Assembly (NCBI GenBank): GCA_020746995.1
Contig: JAGPXD010000002.1
Location: forward strand, 6,014,001-6,078,000
Length of the DNA: 64,000 bases
Source of the DNA: Plectosphaerella cucumerina
Lineage: Eukaryota > Ascomycota > Sordariomycetes > Glomerellales > Plectosphaerellaceae
Direction of reading: 5' to 3'
How positions within the stretch are numbered: position 1 is the first letter of the stretch; each line of letters opens with the position of its first letter. A program made the position numbers and the translations under genes. The notes under the pieces are model-generated. The model was not told where the DNA came from, made no database searches, and saw only the letters and a program-made list of their open reading frames with translations. Shown here in pieces: positions 1 to 12,718 of the stretch.

Positions 1-1092
1 CCGTCTACGTCTTCTCCGGCCTCTACGGTCCTCCCTCCGACCTCGGTGCCGGCATCGTCTTCCTCCTGATTCTCCAGCTTGTTGTCGCTGGCATGATCGT
101 CATCCTGCTCGACGAGCTCCTCCAGAAGGGCTACGGTCTGGGCTCCGGCATCTCGCTCTTCATTGCCACCAACATCTGCGAGTCCATCATGTGGAAGGCC
201 TTCTCGCCCACGACCATCAACACCGGCCGTGGCCCCGAGTTCGAGGGTGCCGTCATCGCCCTCTTCCACCTGCTCCTTACCTGGCCCAACAAGCAGCGCG
301 CCCTCCAGGAGGCCTTCTACCGCCAGAACCTCCCCAACATCATGAACCTCCTCGCTACCCTGTCCGTCTTCGCCGCCGTCATCTACCTCCAGGGCTTCCG
401 CGTCGAGATCCCCGTCAAGTCTTCGCGCCAGCGTGGTGCCCGCGGCTCGTACCCCGTCCGCCTCTTCTACACCTCCAACATGCCCATCATGCTGCAGTCG
501 GCTCTGTCCTCCAACATCTTCCTCATCAGCCAGATGCTCTACTCGCGCTTCTCCGACAACCTCCTCGTCCGTCTTTTCGGTGTCTGGGAGGCCCGCGACG
601 GTAGCTCCCAGCTGTCCGCCATCTCCGGTCTTGCTTACTACATGTCGCCTCCTCTCAACATCAAGGACGCTCTGATCGACCCCATCCACACCGTCGTCTA
701 CATCGTCTACATGCTGACCGCCTGCGCCATCTTCTCCAAGACCTGGATCGAGGTTTCCGGCTCCAGCCCCCGCGACGTTGCCAAGCAGCTCAAGGACCAG
801 GGCCTCGTCATGGCCGGCCACCGCGACCAGTCCATGTACAAGGAGCTCAAGCGCATCATCCCCACCGCCGCCGCTTTCGGTGGTGCCTGCATTGGTGCCC
901 TCTCCGTTGCCAGCGACCTCCTTGGCGCTCTCGGCTCCGGCACCGGTACCCTTCTCGCCGTCACGTGAGTACTCCCGTCGTCCATCTTCCCCGCTATCAG
1001 CTAACCCTTTCCCCAGCATCATCTACGGCTACTTCGAGATTGCCGCCAAGGAGGGTGACCTCAGCGGCATGAAGGGCATGATCATGGGCTAA
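1..1092 (+). CDS. SEC61: Protein transport protein Sec61 subunit alpha (3' part)
   Basis: C-terminal two thirds of the channel-forming subunit of the ER translocon, which passes nascent chains across or into the ER membrane. The frame is open from base 3 and the gene begins upstream of the window. Exon 3-964, intron 965-1016 (GTGAGT donor, GCTAAC branch, CCCCAG acceptor), last exon 1017-1092. The visible protein of about 345 residues has several hydrophobic membrane segments and family signatures such as GYGLGSGISLFIATNICE, the cytosolic loop with VEIPVKSSRQRGARGSYP, and the short C-terminal tail ending KGMIMG. About 130 N-terminal residues are missing compared with the usual length of about 475-480. 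No damage is seen in the part present. Confidence 0.97.
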
Positions 1093-3476
1093 GCAGCCCG
1101 TGATCGTTGCAACGGGACTGTCCCGTCCCGGGAACAAGCTTCTTCCTTTGTCTTCCCCGGAGCTTGGGTCATTTGCGGTTGGCGGCGGCCATCGTGTAAT
1201 ATCAAGGAAACAGAAAAGCAGGTCTTACTTTGCGTCCGTCTCCCAGCCCCGAGAAGGGCTGGAAGGGGACGGCGATTGGAGGGAGGGCCCCGCGCTTCTT
1301 TGGGGGATGACGAGATTTTTCAAGCATGGAGCGGTCTCTTGGCAGAGCAGTGACGATGACAGAGGTTGAATGGTCTGGCCGGGAGTAGGGAGGCCAGCGA
1401 AAAACATGACGGCAGTGGAGGCCTCGCCATCTGGGTGAGGCCATATTGCTGAGAGACATGTATTCCAAACCACGGTTGATTTCATGCGCACATGCCATCT
1501 GGTAACGTGATGATGCAGGTGCTACAGTAACTCTCCAGCGTTGTCTCCGCAGGGGCGTCGTCGGACCAGACGCGTTCTGTCAGACGCGTCGCCGGGTCCT
1601 AAAGGAATGGACAAGAAAGCCTAGACATTCGCCGGTGGCCTGGTCGGGCTTCTGGTGTCATTGGGTGAGACAGGCCGGTTCGCTTGGCTCCAGGTACGCA
1701 TCCCATGCCTCCGGCTCAGGACGTTCACTGAGACCAATGGGAGACGTGGCGGATGGAATGACGGGTTACGAACCGCACGCTCGCTGGCAGCATGGGTTCC
1801 GCGAGGGCCGATGCCGGAGGAGCAGGGGCATTTTTATCTGATCATCAGATGTCGGATTCCGGATCGACTGCCATATGGCAAGGGGTGTACCGTGTGAGAG
1901 GGAGGGGCACCCAATCACATGGGTCCGGGTTGGGAGGGGAGATTAGGACTTGGGCGTTGGGACAGTTGTCCTCGAGCGGGCATATGCAGTGCAACTTGAA
2001 CGGGAGGACGGACGATCGGTGGGACAAGGTCGTGGCGAGAGCCGTTGTTGTGCTACGAGGGTTGGGGACGAGGGGTTTGATATGACATGGTGGTTCGGCC
2101 AAAAAGTCACGGAAGATGGCTGGAGCATGTATTTCCCCTGGCATCATATCTGCTAGAGATGGTGTCAGCGGCGGTGGGAGGCTGGTACTCTGCTGAGATT
2201 GAGGCCGGGGAAGCCCAGACCTGTTGACAATGCCCTGGGCCATTGAAGCACCTGCAGGATGATATGCATGGACTTCGGCTAGGGGAAGCCAGAAGAACGA
2301 GCCGCGGGGGAGGGGTCCCGTTCGTCCCGTTCGTCACCGCCAGTCCTGGCCGTATCTCCAGCCTTTGAGCTGTGCAGGTGGTCGGTCCAGGGGGAGCGGG
2401 CGTCCAGGTGCATGAGACGGGACTGTCGGCAGCACGCAGCGCCGTTGATGGCTGGGCGGTGTGTAGCCAGGCAAGCCAGGTAGCGTTCTGTTGCTAAGCT
2501 GCTAGCCGACAGTGGCGGCAGGGCAATGCATCGCATCGCATCGTGCAAAGGTGAGGTGCGTGGTATCCGGGGTTCCGTGGCGAATCGGCGAGCCTGAAGA
2601 GGCATGGGATGGAGGGGACTGGATGGTGGTTTGTGCGTGCTAGCTCCGCGTCATGACTCCGCCGAACTGCATTGCAGATGGATGGGGTTCCAGTGTTTGA
2701 GGTGGCTCTTTCCTGGCAAGAGGTTCGCGGGGGAGGAAGGAGTTTTGGCGTTCTGTTGTGGCGATGTCCCTAAAACTCATCGGTTTGAAATTTAAAATGT
2801 TTTCTTCCGATGACCGATTGTTACATCACTGACCGATCGAATTGGCAAACAAAATACACGGAGAGATTTGGGAAGAACGAGCGGAGACAAGATTAGATCG
2901 GGACCATCGAGCATACACTACCGTCGTTCTTTCCTCCAAGGCAGGCTCCACTTCGGTTCCTGCTCCTAGCATTCTTCCAGGTTACGAGATTGTTTTTGCT
3001 CCCGCCTCGGCATCTTCCTTTCTCTTCACACAGGAATCACCTCTCGTCTCTCATCTCTTCCTCCTCGCTTCCTGTCTGTCACTTTTCCTCCTCCCTACAC
3101 GTCGCCCTATTGTTCATTGACAGACCAACACCGAGCCTGCCCTGGCTGGACTCTGTCCCGACGACACCACCCACCTCGGCCGCCGAACACCCCTCGTCCG
3201 CTACGAGCCGGGCTTGGAGCCGCCGATCCCACGACCCAGACCAAAAAGGTGGCAAGGAGAGCACGGTTGCCGTCATAAATACGTGCGCGTCGGTCGAACC
3301 ACACATTCCTTTTTCCATACAGCCCACCACCACCACACACACCGCACACCTGTCCGGCTGTCGGATCCGACCTCGACGACGGAGAAACGGGCACAGCACG
3401 AAACGACGTGTCTCCCCGCGATCGCCAATTCCCCTCGTCGCACACTCAACCTGCATGAGCATCGCGTGCGCCAACA
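1093..3476. other. Intergenic: SEC61 3' side and ABC transporter 5' region
   Basis: About 2.4 kb with no convincing coding region. Small open frames occur on both strands, but none continues across plausible introns or resembles a known family. The last 500 bases are pyrimidine-rich with CA-rich stretches, as in fungal promoters and 5' leaders, and probably hold the start of the ABC transporter transcript. Confidence 0.6.
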
Positions 3477-6400
3477 ATGGGTTTTGCGCAGTGCGGGTGG
3501 CCGATATGGCAGGTCGATGACTTCTCCCTGTGCTTCCAGCAAGAGTGCGCACTTCCCCATGGTTCCTCCTCCTACCGTCACATGCATGCTGACACGGCCT
3601 CGCGCCCGCCCGCAGCTACCTCAAGTCTCTCTTTCCCTTAATCATAATAGGCGCCTCCGTCCTCCTCCTCCTCGCCGATCACATCCCCCGAGCGATCACA
3701 AAGTTCAGGAAGCGTGGGTACACTGAACTCCCGAATCCGATCGATAACCGCAGGAACAGCGCCGTCGATCACACCGACATCCCTCCCGACGAACAGGACG
3801 AGATCGACACCGACGATGAGATCCTCGCCATGAACGGGAACGGCGGAGGCGGCCGCCTCTCGCTCGTCAAGACCACCACCAGGGGCTCCATTATTCAAGC
3901 CGATAGCCCACCCGGCCAGAGCCTGTCCGTCTTCGTCGAGGAGGCCGCCATCGCCGGCATCATCGCCGTCTACGTCGTCGCCCTCGTCAACGGTGGCTAT
4001 GGCGAACAGGGAAAGATCTCTGCCGTTGCTGGCCTCGTCGCCTGGCTCTATGTCTTCGCCATTGCGACCTTGCGCCTGTTCCTCGGTAACACTGTCTACC
4101 GCGTGCCTCGTCTCTGGAACCACACAGCTGCCATCTACGCCTGCCAGTGGCTTTTCCACCTGGCTCTCTTCCGCTCCGTGCTCATCCGCCCCAGTTCGCG
4201 CCTCATCCAGATCCTCGTCATTGTCGAGTTCGCCCTGACGACTCTGCTCTTCGGCATGGCCGTGTCCACCCGCAAGGGCAACAAGACGGTGCTTCTCGAG
4301 TGGGAGGATGACATTGAGCCCTCGCGCGAGCCTCTCGCCTCGTTGCTCTCCCTGGCCACCTTTTCCTGGATTGACCCCTTGGTCTGGCGCGGCTACAAGG
4401 AGACCCTTGAGATGAAGTCTATCTGGAACCTGATGCCCAAGGACAAGGCCGCAGCCGTCCTGGCCGACTACCGCCAGCTCAAGAGGACCACCTCCCTGGC
4501 GTTCCACCTCCTTGGCTACTTCAAGAAGGAGCTGCTCTTCCAGTGCTTCCTCGCCTTCGTCGGCGCCATCTTCACCTTCGCCCCAACCCTCCTGCTGCGT
4601 GCCATTCTAGAGTACGTGGAGCAACCGGACCAGGCACCCCGGAACGTCATCTGGCTCTACGTCATGCTGCTGCCCGTTCTCGACATGGTGCGCTCCTTCG
4701 GCGACGGTATGGCCCTCTGGGTCGGCCGTAAGATCTGCATCCGCATCCGCGCTATCATTGTCGGCGAGATCTACGCCAAGGCCCTGCGCCGCAAGGCCGC
4801 CGCCGGCAAGGACAAGGTGCTGGGAGAGAACAAGAAGGACGCGACTAGCGGCGGCGGGTTCTTCGACAAGGTCAAGCGCAAGCTTGGCCTGAAGAAGGAT
4901 GATGAAGCCGAAGTCGCGGCAGCTGCCACGGCATCCGCCGCCAAGGCTGACAAGGCCGAGGACGAGCAGGCCAACCTGGGCACCATCATCAACCTCATGT
5001 CTGTCGACAGCTTCAAGATTGCCGAGATCACGGCATACCTCCACTTCCTGTGTGCCGCCGCGCCGACTCAGCTCATTATCTGCGTCGTCCTGCTCTGGCA
5101 GGTCCTGGGCCGGAGCGCCATTCCCGGCCTCGTGGTCATGGTGCTGCTGCTTCCGGTGAACTACGGGTTCGCCCGGGGCTTCACCGTCACCTCGAAGCGC
5201 ATCCTCGCCGCCACTGACAAGCGCATTAACGTGACCAACGAGATCCTCAACAACATTCGCATCATCAAGTACTTTGCGTGGGAGGAGCGCTTCGGCCGCA
5301 TCGTCGACGAGAAGCGCGCCGTTGAGCTCATGGCCCTGCGCTCCCGCTTCATCGTGTGGTCGTGCGCCGTCGCCGTCTGGAACTCGGTCCCCGTGCTCAT
5401 CACCTTCTTCTCCTTCCTCATGTTCACCGTCTTCGAGGGCAAGCCGCTGTACCCCTCGGTCGCCTTCACCGCCATCTCGCTGTTCATGCTGCTGCGCGTG
5501 CCCCTGGATCAATTCGGCGACATGTTCGCTCACGTGCAGGAGACAAAGGTTTCGCTGGACCGTGTCGAGGAGTTCCTCATGGAGCCCGAGACGGAGAAGT
5601 ACGAGCAGCTCGGCGAGGACAACGTCGACGACGACGGTAACAAGGTCATCGGATTCCGCAACTCGACTTTCATCTGGGGTGGCAAGAACACGGTCGCCGA
5701 GGACGGCTCCATGGCTTTCCGGCTACTGGACCTCAACGTCGACTTCAAGATTGGTCAGCTCAACATCATTGCCGGCCCCACCGGCTCTGGCAAGACGTCC
5801 ATGCTCATGGCCCTCCTGGGTGAGATGACCATCATGAGCGGAAGGGTGTACTGCCCGGGTGGACGCAGCCGTGAGGACGTTCGTCCGGACCCCGAGACTG
5901 GGCTGGCCGATACCGTGGCCTACGTTGCGCAATCGGCCTGGCTCGTCAACGCCAACATCCGCGACAACATCCTCTTCTCGTCGGAGATGGATGAGGCCAG
6001 GTACCGGAACGTCATCGTGGCTTGCGCCCTTGAGCGTGACCTCGACATCCTGGACAACGGCGACGAGACGCTGGTCGGCGAAAAGGGCATCACGCTGTCG
6101 GGCGGCCAGAAGCAGCGTATCTCGCTAGCCCGCGCGCTCTACTCCAACTCGCAGCACCTGCTCCTGGACGACTGCCTGAGCGCTGTCGACTCGCACACGG
6201 CCCAGTGGATCTTCAACGTCGCCATCAAGGGGCCCCTGATGGTTGGCCGGACCTGCATCCTCGTTACCCACAACATTCAGCTCTGCGTGCCATCCTCGCG
6301 CTACGTCGTCATGCTCGAGAACGGCCGCGTGACCGTGCAGGGCGAGACCACGGAGCTCATCGACTCGGGCAAGCTCGGCGAGGACATCCAGCGGTCCCGC

Positions 6401-8602
6401 CCCGGCACCGCGTGCGCCTCGCAGATGCCGTCGCGCGTGCCCTCGAGTGTCGGTGACGACATGTCCGAGACGGTCGTCAACGGCGAAGACCAGCCCGGAG
6501 GCAAGCCGTCCAAGCCCAAGAAGAAGGTGAACAAGGACGCCATGGAGGAGACAAAGGCGGAGGGCGCTGTCAAGTGGTCCATCATCAAGCTGTACCTCAA
6601 GAACATGGGACCTTGGTGGTTCTGGATTGTGGCTGCCATCATCTTCACCGTGCAGCAGATGTCGGGCGTCGCCACGAACATCTGGGTTCGGGAGTGGGCG
6701 AACCAGTATGTGGCCGAAAAGGTGGACCGGATCGACTTCTCGACAGCGTCGCAGAGCTATAGCTCGCAGACGATCACGCCCACGTACTTTGCGCACATTG
6801 CGCACTACGGCTTCCTCGGCAACTCGACGACATTTGGCATCTGGGCGGCGGCGGACGTCAACGTCGGGTATTACCTCACGGGCCTCGCGGCCATCGGTGT
6901 CGCGGGTGCCGCGGTGGCGTTTGCAAGGGACGTCTGGATTTTCTTCGGGTCGCTGACGGCGTCCAAGAAGATCCACCAGGACCTCATGACGGCCGTGTCG
7001 CGGGCCAAGTTCAAGTTCTTCGACGTGACGCCTCTGGGCCAGCTGATGAACCGGTTCAGCAAGGATCTCGAGGCCGTGGACCAGGAGGTGGCGCCCATCG
7101 CCATCGGCGTGCTGTCGTGCGCGCTGGCCATCGTGGTCACGGTGGTGCTCATCGCGTCCATCACGCCGGGTTTCCTGATCGCAGGCATTTTCATCACGGG
7201 CGCGTACTGGCTGGTCGGACTGTTCTACCTGCGGGCGTCGCGCGACCTGAAGCGGCTCGAGTCGGTGCAGCGTAGCCCGCTGTTCCAGCAGTTTGGCGAG
7301 ACGCTGTCAGGCATGACGACGATTCGCGCGTACGGCGACGAGCGGCGGTTCATCCGCGAGAACCTGCACAAGATCAACACACAATCGCGGCCGTTCATCT
7401 ACCTGTGGGCGTGTAACCGCTGGCTGGCTTTCCGCACGGATCTGCTCGGCGACCTGGTGTCCTTCTTTGCGGGCGTCTTCGTCATCCTCAGCCTGGGAAA
7501 GATCGATGCTGGCGCGGCGGGTATCTCACTCAGCTACGCCATCGGTTTCACGGAGAACGTGCTGTGGCTTGTGCGGCTGTACGCGCTCAACGAGCAAAAC
7601 ATGAACTCGGTGGAGCGCATCAAGGAGTACCTGGACGTGGAGCAGGAGGCCGAGCCGGTGGTGGAGAAGAACCGGCCGGCGGCCAACTGGCCCAGCAAGG
7701 GGTCCATCGAGTTCATCAACTACACGACGTCGTACCGCAAGGAGCTGGATCCTGTGCTCCGCAACCTGAGCTTCAAGATCAACCCTCGCGAGAAGGTGGG
7801 CATCGTCGGACGCACGGGCGCCGGCAAGAGTTCCTTGGCGCTGGCCATTTTCCGGGCGCTCGAGGCCGACGAGGGCAAGATTCTCATCGACGACGTTGAT
7901 ATTGGCCTCATCGGGCTGCGCGACCTGCGCGAAGCGATCACGATTGTGCCGCAGGACCCGACGCTGTTCATGGGCACGCTGCGCAGCAACCTGGATCCGT
8001 TCGACACGTACACGGACGAGGAGATCTTTGCGGCGCTGCGCCAGGTGCAGCTGATCGCCGATCACGAGTCGACGACCCGGCCGCAGACGCCACTGCTGCC
8101 GGGCACCCCTACCATTGTGATGACGCCGGCAGCCGAGGGAGGCGCCAGTGCCGCTGGATCCGTGGCACCGGCGACCAACAAGAACATCTTCCTGGACCTG
8201 TCGTCGACGGTCAGCGAGTCCGGGTCCAACCTGTCACAGGGCCAGCGGCAGCTTCTTTGCCTCGCCCGTGCGATCCTCAAGAAGCCGTCGGTGCTCGTCA
8301 TGGACGAGGCCACGGCATCCATCGACTACGCGACCGACGCCAAGATCCAGGAGGTCATCCGCGAGCAGACTAGCACCATCATCACCATTGCCCACAGGCT
8401 GCAGACCATCGTCGACTACGACAAGGTCCTGGTCCTGGACAAGGGCAGCGTGGTCGAGTACGCGCACCCGTACGAGTTGATCCGCAAGGACAAGGGCGTC
8501 TTCCGCGGCATGTGCGAGACGAGCGGCGAGCTGGAGCTGCTGATCAAGGCGGCCAAGAAGAAGTGGGATTCGGGACGGCTGGTGGATGTTGACGAGGCGT
8601 AG
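3477..8602 (+). CDS. ABCC-family (MRP-type) full-length ABC transporter
   Basis: ATP-driven exporter of the multidrug-resistance-associated type, resembling yeast vacuolar Ybt1/Vmr1. Probable exon 1 is 3477-3544 (starts MGFAQCGWPIWQ), intron 3545-3615 (GTGCGC donor, GCTGAC branch, CGCAG acceptor), then one large exon 3616-8602, giving about 1684 residues. Order: TMD0-like hydrophobic N-terminus, membrane domain 1, NBD1, membrane domain 2, NBD2. NBD1 has Walker A GPTGSGKTS near 5774 and signature LSGGQKQR near 6094. NBD2 has Walker A GRTGAGKSS near 7808, signature LSQGQRQ near 8230 and Walker B VLVMDEATASID. NBD1 carries Asp (LLLDDC) where the catalytic Glu normally sits, so only one composite site should hydrolyse ATP efficiently, as is usual in ABCC proteins. 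An insert rich in Pro, Ala and Thr precedes the NBD2 signature. Substrate and membrane cannot be read from sequence. Exon 1 is the least certain part. Confidence 0.93.
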
Positions 8603-9485
8603 GTGATGGAATTTTGTGTATATGGGCTGGAGGGGGAGCATTTACACGGAGTTTGAGGCTTTTGTGTCATTACCATCTTTTTCCTATGTCGTGTTTTATT
8701 ATATCTCCTTTTTCTTCTTGGTCTACGAATGTAACCGCCGGGTGTATCTAGACGGGTGGTCGGTCATGGCGTATCTGGTCGTGGTAGAGGGAATGAAAAA
8801 GGATATTGTCTTGGAAGTTTGATGTAAACAATGAGGCAGGCCGTGATTGGGGATGGTCTCTTCAGTGGTCGTCTCAGATTGGCACGGATATGTCGGTGCG
8901 ACTCGCTGGTGTTTTCGGTCAGGGCCGAGATTCCGTCTGTTCTATTTGCAGCCGAGACCGAGCTCGACCACAGGCCGGGAGACGAGAAACTTCAGGGTCC
9001 AACTCCCTGAGACATCCCCCCCAAAGCTTCGGGTGGCCTGGCTTGCCTGGCCCAAATAGATGGCTTACCTAAGGCGGCGACCCGCTATTGCCTCTAGTGT
9101 TAGTGCTCGGGTTGTGGGTCTCATGCATAAAGGTGGACCCGCTCTGCAACGCCGCTTCCTCCGCCCAGCATTGAACGCTGACGACGACCAACCAGACGGC
9201 GGTGCTCAGCCCTGGAGGCGAAGTTCCCCTCGAACCGTAGCCTGAAGTCGGAGCAAAAGCCTGGCTGGCCTTTTAAGTCTCGTCTCCTCCCACCATCTCC
9301 GCGGCTGCCTGCCCTTCCAGCCCTCGCCATCGCCTGACGTCCCGTCGGAGCATCGCAGAGTATTCTTATCGTTACCACTGCCGCCAGTGTCACTTCTTCG
9401 GCATTTCATCGGTCGGCTTCCTAAGCAGTACTCGCCTCTGAGCTTCCGATACCAGCCAGACCCGATACCGATACCTACCTCCACG
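8603..9485. other. Intergenic: ABC transporter terminator and next gene's promoter
   Basis: About 880 bases between two genes on the same strand. The first part is T-rich, as expected for a 3' UTR. I see no gene, RNA gene or repeat here. Confidence 0.6.
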
Positions 9486-10754
9486 ATGAGCATGCCCGGG
9501 TCGTTCAGCCCCAAGGCCGCGGCAGCCGACACGAAGGACTCCAAGGGCCCTCTCCCCGGCCCTTCGCCGTCCGTCCGCCTCGGCGAGGGCTCCGACGCCT
9601 TCTCGCTGCATAGCACCGCCGCGGCGGGCGACCGGTTCTACGACGAAGACCCCGCCGAGCTGCAGGCCGACGACCTCCCGCCGCTGTACACCGACGACCC
9701 TGACGGCGCCATCTCGGCAGCGAACCCCCTCGCCCCCGCCCCCGGCAGCTTCACAAACGACGGCCTCGTCGCGCCCTTCCGCCACGAGGTCGACGGCCGC
9801 GAGTACTTCATCGACCGCCGCCTCGACACGGACCCCTCGTTCCTGCAGCGCCACATCGAGGCCCTCGCCATCTCCCCGCCCCGACCCTTCGTCCATCTCC
9901 GCGGCACCCACTCGGAGACGGTCCGGCGCGACGGCAAAACAGAAAAGAAGACCCACGTCGATTTCGACGTAAAGCTCGAGCTCACGCCCTTCCTCTACAG
10001 CAACGTCACCACGCGCGAGTCCTGGCGCGAGGTCCGCACCGCAGACCCCTTCGCCAAGGTCCGCCGCGGCACCGTCTTCCCCACGCGCGCCCCCGGCTTC
10101 GGCGGCGCCAGCGGCGGCGCCATCGAGGCCGGCAAGCCCGCGCTCGAGGAGTGGTGCCACCGCTACTGCGCGTCGCACGCGGGCCTCAAGTCGTTCATGC
10201 TCCGGCGCGAGGTCGTGGGCTTCAACGAGGAGCTCGTGCGGCAGAAGCTCGAGAACCTCGTCCGCGCCACAAACTACCGCGGCCGCGTCGCCGTCACCTT
10301 CCCCGTGCTCGACGAGACGGTCGAGGTGTACAATGACGCGCGCACCAACCGCTGGCGCCTTCTCCCCTGGGTGCGCTGGCTCTTTGTTTTTACCCTGCTC
10401 TTCGTCTTCTCCTGGCCGTGGCTCTTCTTCCGCACCGCTCGCTTCGAGGTCGTCGAGGCCGAGTGGGCGTTCTCGCGCTTCGTCGAGGGGGCTGGCGCGG
10501 CGAGGCGGGAGTATGTGAGCGTCAGCGAGGAGCACTGGTATAACATGTGGGCGAGGGCGATCCGTCGGGCGGTGTTGGAGAGGAGGCAGGGCACGCTGGA
10601 TCAGGGGGATCTGCTGGCGGCCGAGGGGGCGCAGGGCCAGGCGTTTGATGCGCAGCAGCAGCAGCAGGGCGGGGCGATGGGGGGTTTCGTGAGGGCCGGG
10701 GTTACTGCTATGAATGCGGTGAACCAGCACTTTGGCTGGGGAGGGGACTGCTAG
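9486..10754 (+). CDS. Conserved-looking fungal membrane protein of unknown function
   Basis: Uninterrupted 422-residue frame. The frame stays open upstream to a GTG, but the first ATG is at 9486 (MSMPGSFSPKA) with a purine at -3. The first 90 residues are disordered and rich in Ala, Pro, Ser and Asp. Residues about 90-290 form a folded region rich in charged and aromatic residues. A single strongly hydrophobic span follows at about 295-318 (WLFVFTLLFVFSWPWLFF), then a cytosolic-type segment with Trp-rich motifs and a Gln-rich patch near the C-terminus. I do not recognise the family. One tail-proximal span suggests an ER or other endomembrane protein, but orientation and role are unknown. Confidence 0.75.
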   Translation: MSMPGSFSPKAAAADTKDSKGPLPGPSPSVRLGEGSDAFSLHSTAAAGDRFYDEDPAELQADDLPPLYTDDPDGAISAANPLAPAPGSFTNDGLVAPFRHEVDGREYFIDRRLDTDPSFLQRHIEALAISPPRPFVHLRGTHSETVRRDGKTEKKTHVDFDVKLELTPFLYSNVTTRESWREVRTADPFAKVRRGTVFPTRAPGFGGASGGAIEAGKPALEEWCHRYCASHAGLKSFMLRREVVGFNEELVRQKLENLVRATNYRGRVAVTFPVLDETVEVYNDARTNRWRLLPWVRWLFVFTLLFVFSWPWLFFRTARFEVVEAEWAFSRFVEGAGAARREYVSVSEEHWYNMWARAIRRAVLERRQGTLDQGDLLAAEGAQGQAFDAQQQQQGGAMGGFVRAGVTAMNAVNQHFGWGGDC

Positions 10755-11124
10755 GTTGATGATGGTGGTGTGTGGTGGTTTCGTTCCTTTTGCTGGCGGT
10801 TTGCGTGGGGGAGTTTTCTTGCTTGGCTCTTGCTACTTGCACATTACGAGTATGATGAATACGCAATGGACATACCACTCAAGATGTATAGGATGCGATG
10901 TGTAAAGATGCTGGATGTTAGTATGTAGAAATGCCCAAAGTCATGATGTTCTGAGCCAAGCACTCAGGGGCCGACTCGGTGTCCGGTGAGATGACCAAAA
11001 TGCCCCGCTACCCCGCCACACCGAGACCCCAGTCACGTCCCACCCTCGACTTCAGACCATCACACACCCCGAAAGCGAAGCATCTTCACTCACCCATCTC
11101 TTCACCAACCTCACACCTGAGACC
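10755..11124. other. Intergenic spacer
   Basis: About 370 bases between two genes on the same strand. It holds the 3' region of the membrane protein and the CA/CT-rich short promoter of the IRC6-like gene. Nothing else is recognisable. Confidence 0.55.
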
Positions 11125-12153
11125 ATGGACGTCCCGAACCCACGGCGCGTGCTGGCGCTGGCATCCTCAGACCAGTCCCATATCCTCAGCCGCGTGCTAA
11201 AAGGTGCGTCAACATCCTCCCTCCCTAACCCTTCGTTTGCTTACCAAATCAGACCTCACCGGCACCGCACCCGAACCGACGACATCAACTTCAACAGGCC
11301 CCTCCCTCGCGGGAATCACGCACATGCTCCCCCTCAAGACGGCGTACTACACGACATCAGTCCCCATCTGGATCGATCTGGTGGACGAGCCGGCCGAGTG
11401 GGCCGAGACATTCCTGTCGCCCGAGGCGCGGGAGGTGCTGGGCGTGCTGGGCGGCGTGGCTGTCGTGTTCCCCATGGATGGCGGGGATGAGGCAGCGCAG
11501 AAACTCATCCGCGAGGCGGGGAGGGTGGTGCAAGAGGGACTCGGCGGCTGGGGCTGGGACGGGGTTGGACTCGGCATCGGCGTGGGCGAGGGGACGGCTG
11601 ATGCGGCGGATAAGTGGGAGGGGCTCTGTGGTGAGAGCGGGTTGGAGTTTGTCCATGTCCGTGGGGGAGAGAAGGATAAGGGAAAGAATGAGTTTGGAGG
11701 TAAGTCTGCCGGGCAGTTTTGGGGGAGGATATGCTGACAAAGTGTGTAGAGAAGATGGGGATCGCACGGGTGTTGGAGGCGCTCGAGGCGAATGACTGGG
11801 CACAACTGGATGATGGGGTAGGAGAGAGCGATGGGGAGGCTGGGTATGACGATGGCGACGTGCTGGACCCGGAGAGCCTGGAGTTTGGCTTTGACAAAAC
11901 GGACTTTGAGGGGCTCAAGAGGGCCATTTGGGGCCTGGATGATGAAGCCGGGGAGGGGTCAGCTGAGGACGGCAAGCAAAAGACCAGCGATGGGAAGCAG
12001 GAGGAAGATGTTCTGGGCGAGGAGGAGGTGGAGAAGCTTGAGGTTATGATGCGCAAGCTGCAGGCGGTGCGGGACCTGAGTGCGGGCATGCCGGAGGAGG
12101 AGAGGAAGAGGCTTGCGGCAAGGGCTGTGGGTGAGGTGATGAAGGATTTCTAG
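11125..12153 (+). CDS. IRC6: Irc6 / alpha-gamma-adaptin-binding protein p34 (AAGAB)-like
   Basis: Three exons: 11125-11203, 11253-11699 and 11750-12153, with introns 11204-11252 (GTGCGT) and 11700-11749 (GTAAGT, GCTGAC branch). They encode 309 residues. The N-terminal half has a Rossmann-like G-domain fold pattern (RVLALASSD followed by IWIDLVDEPAEWAE). The C-terminus (LEVMMRKLQAVRDLSAGMP and EERKRLAARAVGEVM) matches the diagnostic helical tail of the AAGAB/Irc6 family. Members chaperone assembly of the AP-1 and AP-2 clathrin adaptors, so a role in vesicle traffic is expected. The middle is acidic and low in complexity. Assignment rests on the tail and length; intron phases are consistent throughout. 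Confidence 0.83.
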
Positions 12154-12718
12154 GTGCGCCTGAGGTGTGAGGAATCAAGGCTTGGTTGGTCTCTTGCTGA
12201 CTTTGGAAGTTTTAAGGAGGCAATTCGAGAGCTGGATGCTTCCAGAGAGGCCATACTGATATCCAATGCCTGGTCGAAGAATTTCCTATGTGTGCGACCG
12301 TTGAACAGCATTCTCTCCAACCTGAAGGGTTCTGAAACTGAAAGACTTGATTCTTTGAATCCAGCGCTATAACGCCGAGTGGCTTGGTCCCTTGTTTCGA
12401 CATCACTTCGACGTGCACCACCACACGTCCGATACCTCAAAGGCCGCCATTTTGCCATTCAATGCAATGAAGCAACCCCAAAGAGTCCACAGGTAAGAAA
12501 ATTACCTATTTCATCAATCTGGAAGGAAGCCATGGCGTTCGTGCGTCCGTGCCTTCCCCCGTGCCTGCCGCCGTTACTGCCACTGCCTATGCAGTGACGT
12601 ACGTGCCTTCACTTTTCCTCCCTCCCACCCGGTGGCTCCTTCTCTCGTCGCCAACTCTCGCTAAGCGCAGACTCTGCATCGCCACCACAACAACAAACAG
12701 AAGCCACCGCTCGAAACG
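12154..12718. other. Intergenic spacer before the decarboxylase-like gene
   Basis: About 565 bases. The last 100 are rich in C, T and A and look like a promoter and short leader. No gene or repeat is evident. Confidence 0.55.

Noticed and set aside
3539..3615. GC-AG first intron in the ABC transporter gene
   Set aside because: A GT donor (GTGCGC at 3545) gives the same phase and a better protein join, so no GC donor is needed.
9390..10730. 446-codon minus-strand open frame
   Set aside because: Antisense shadow of the membrane-protein gene in high-GC sequence.
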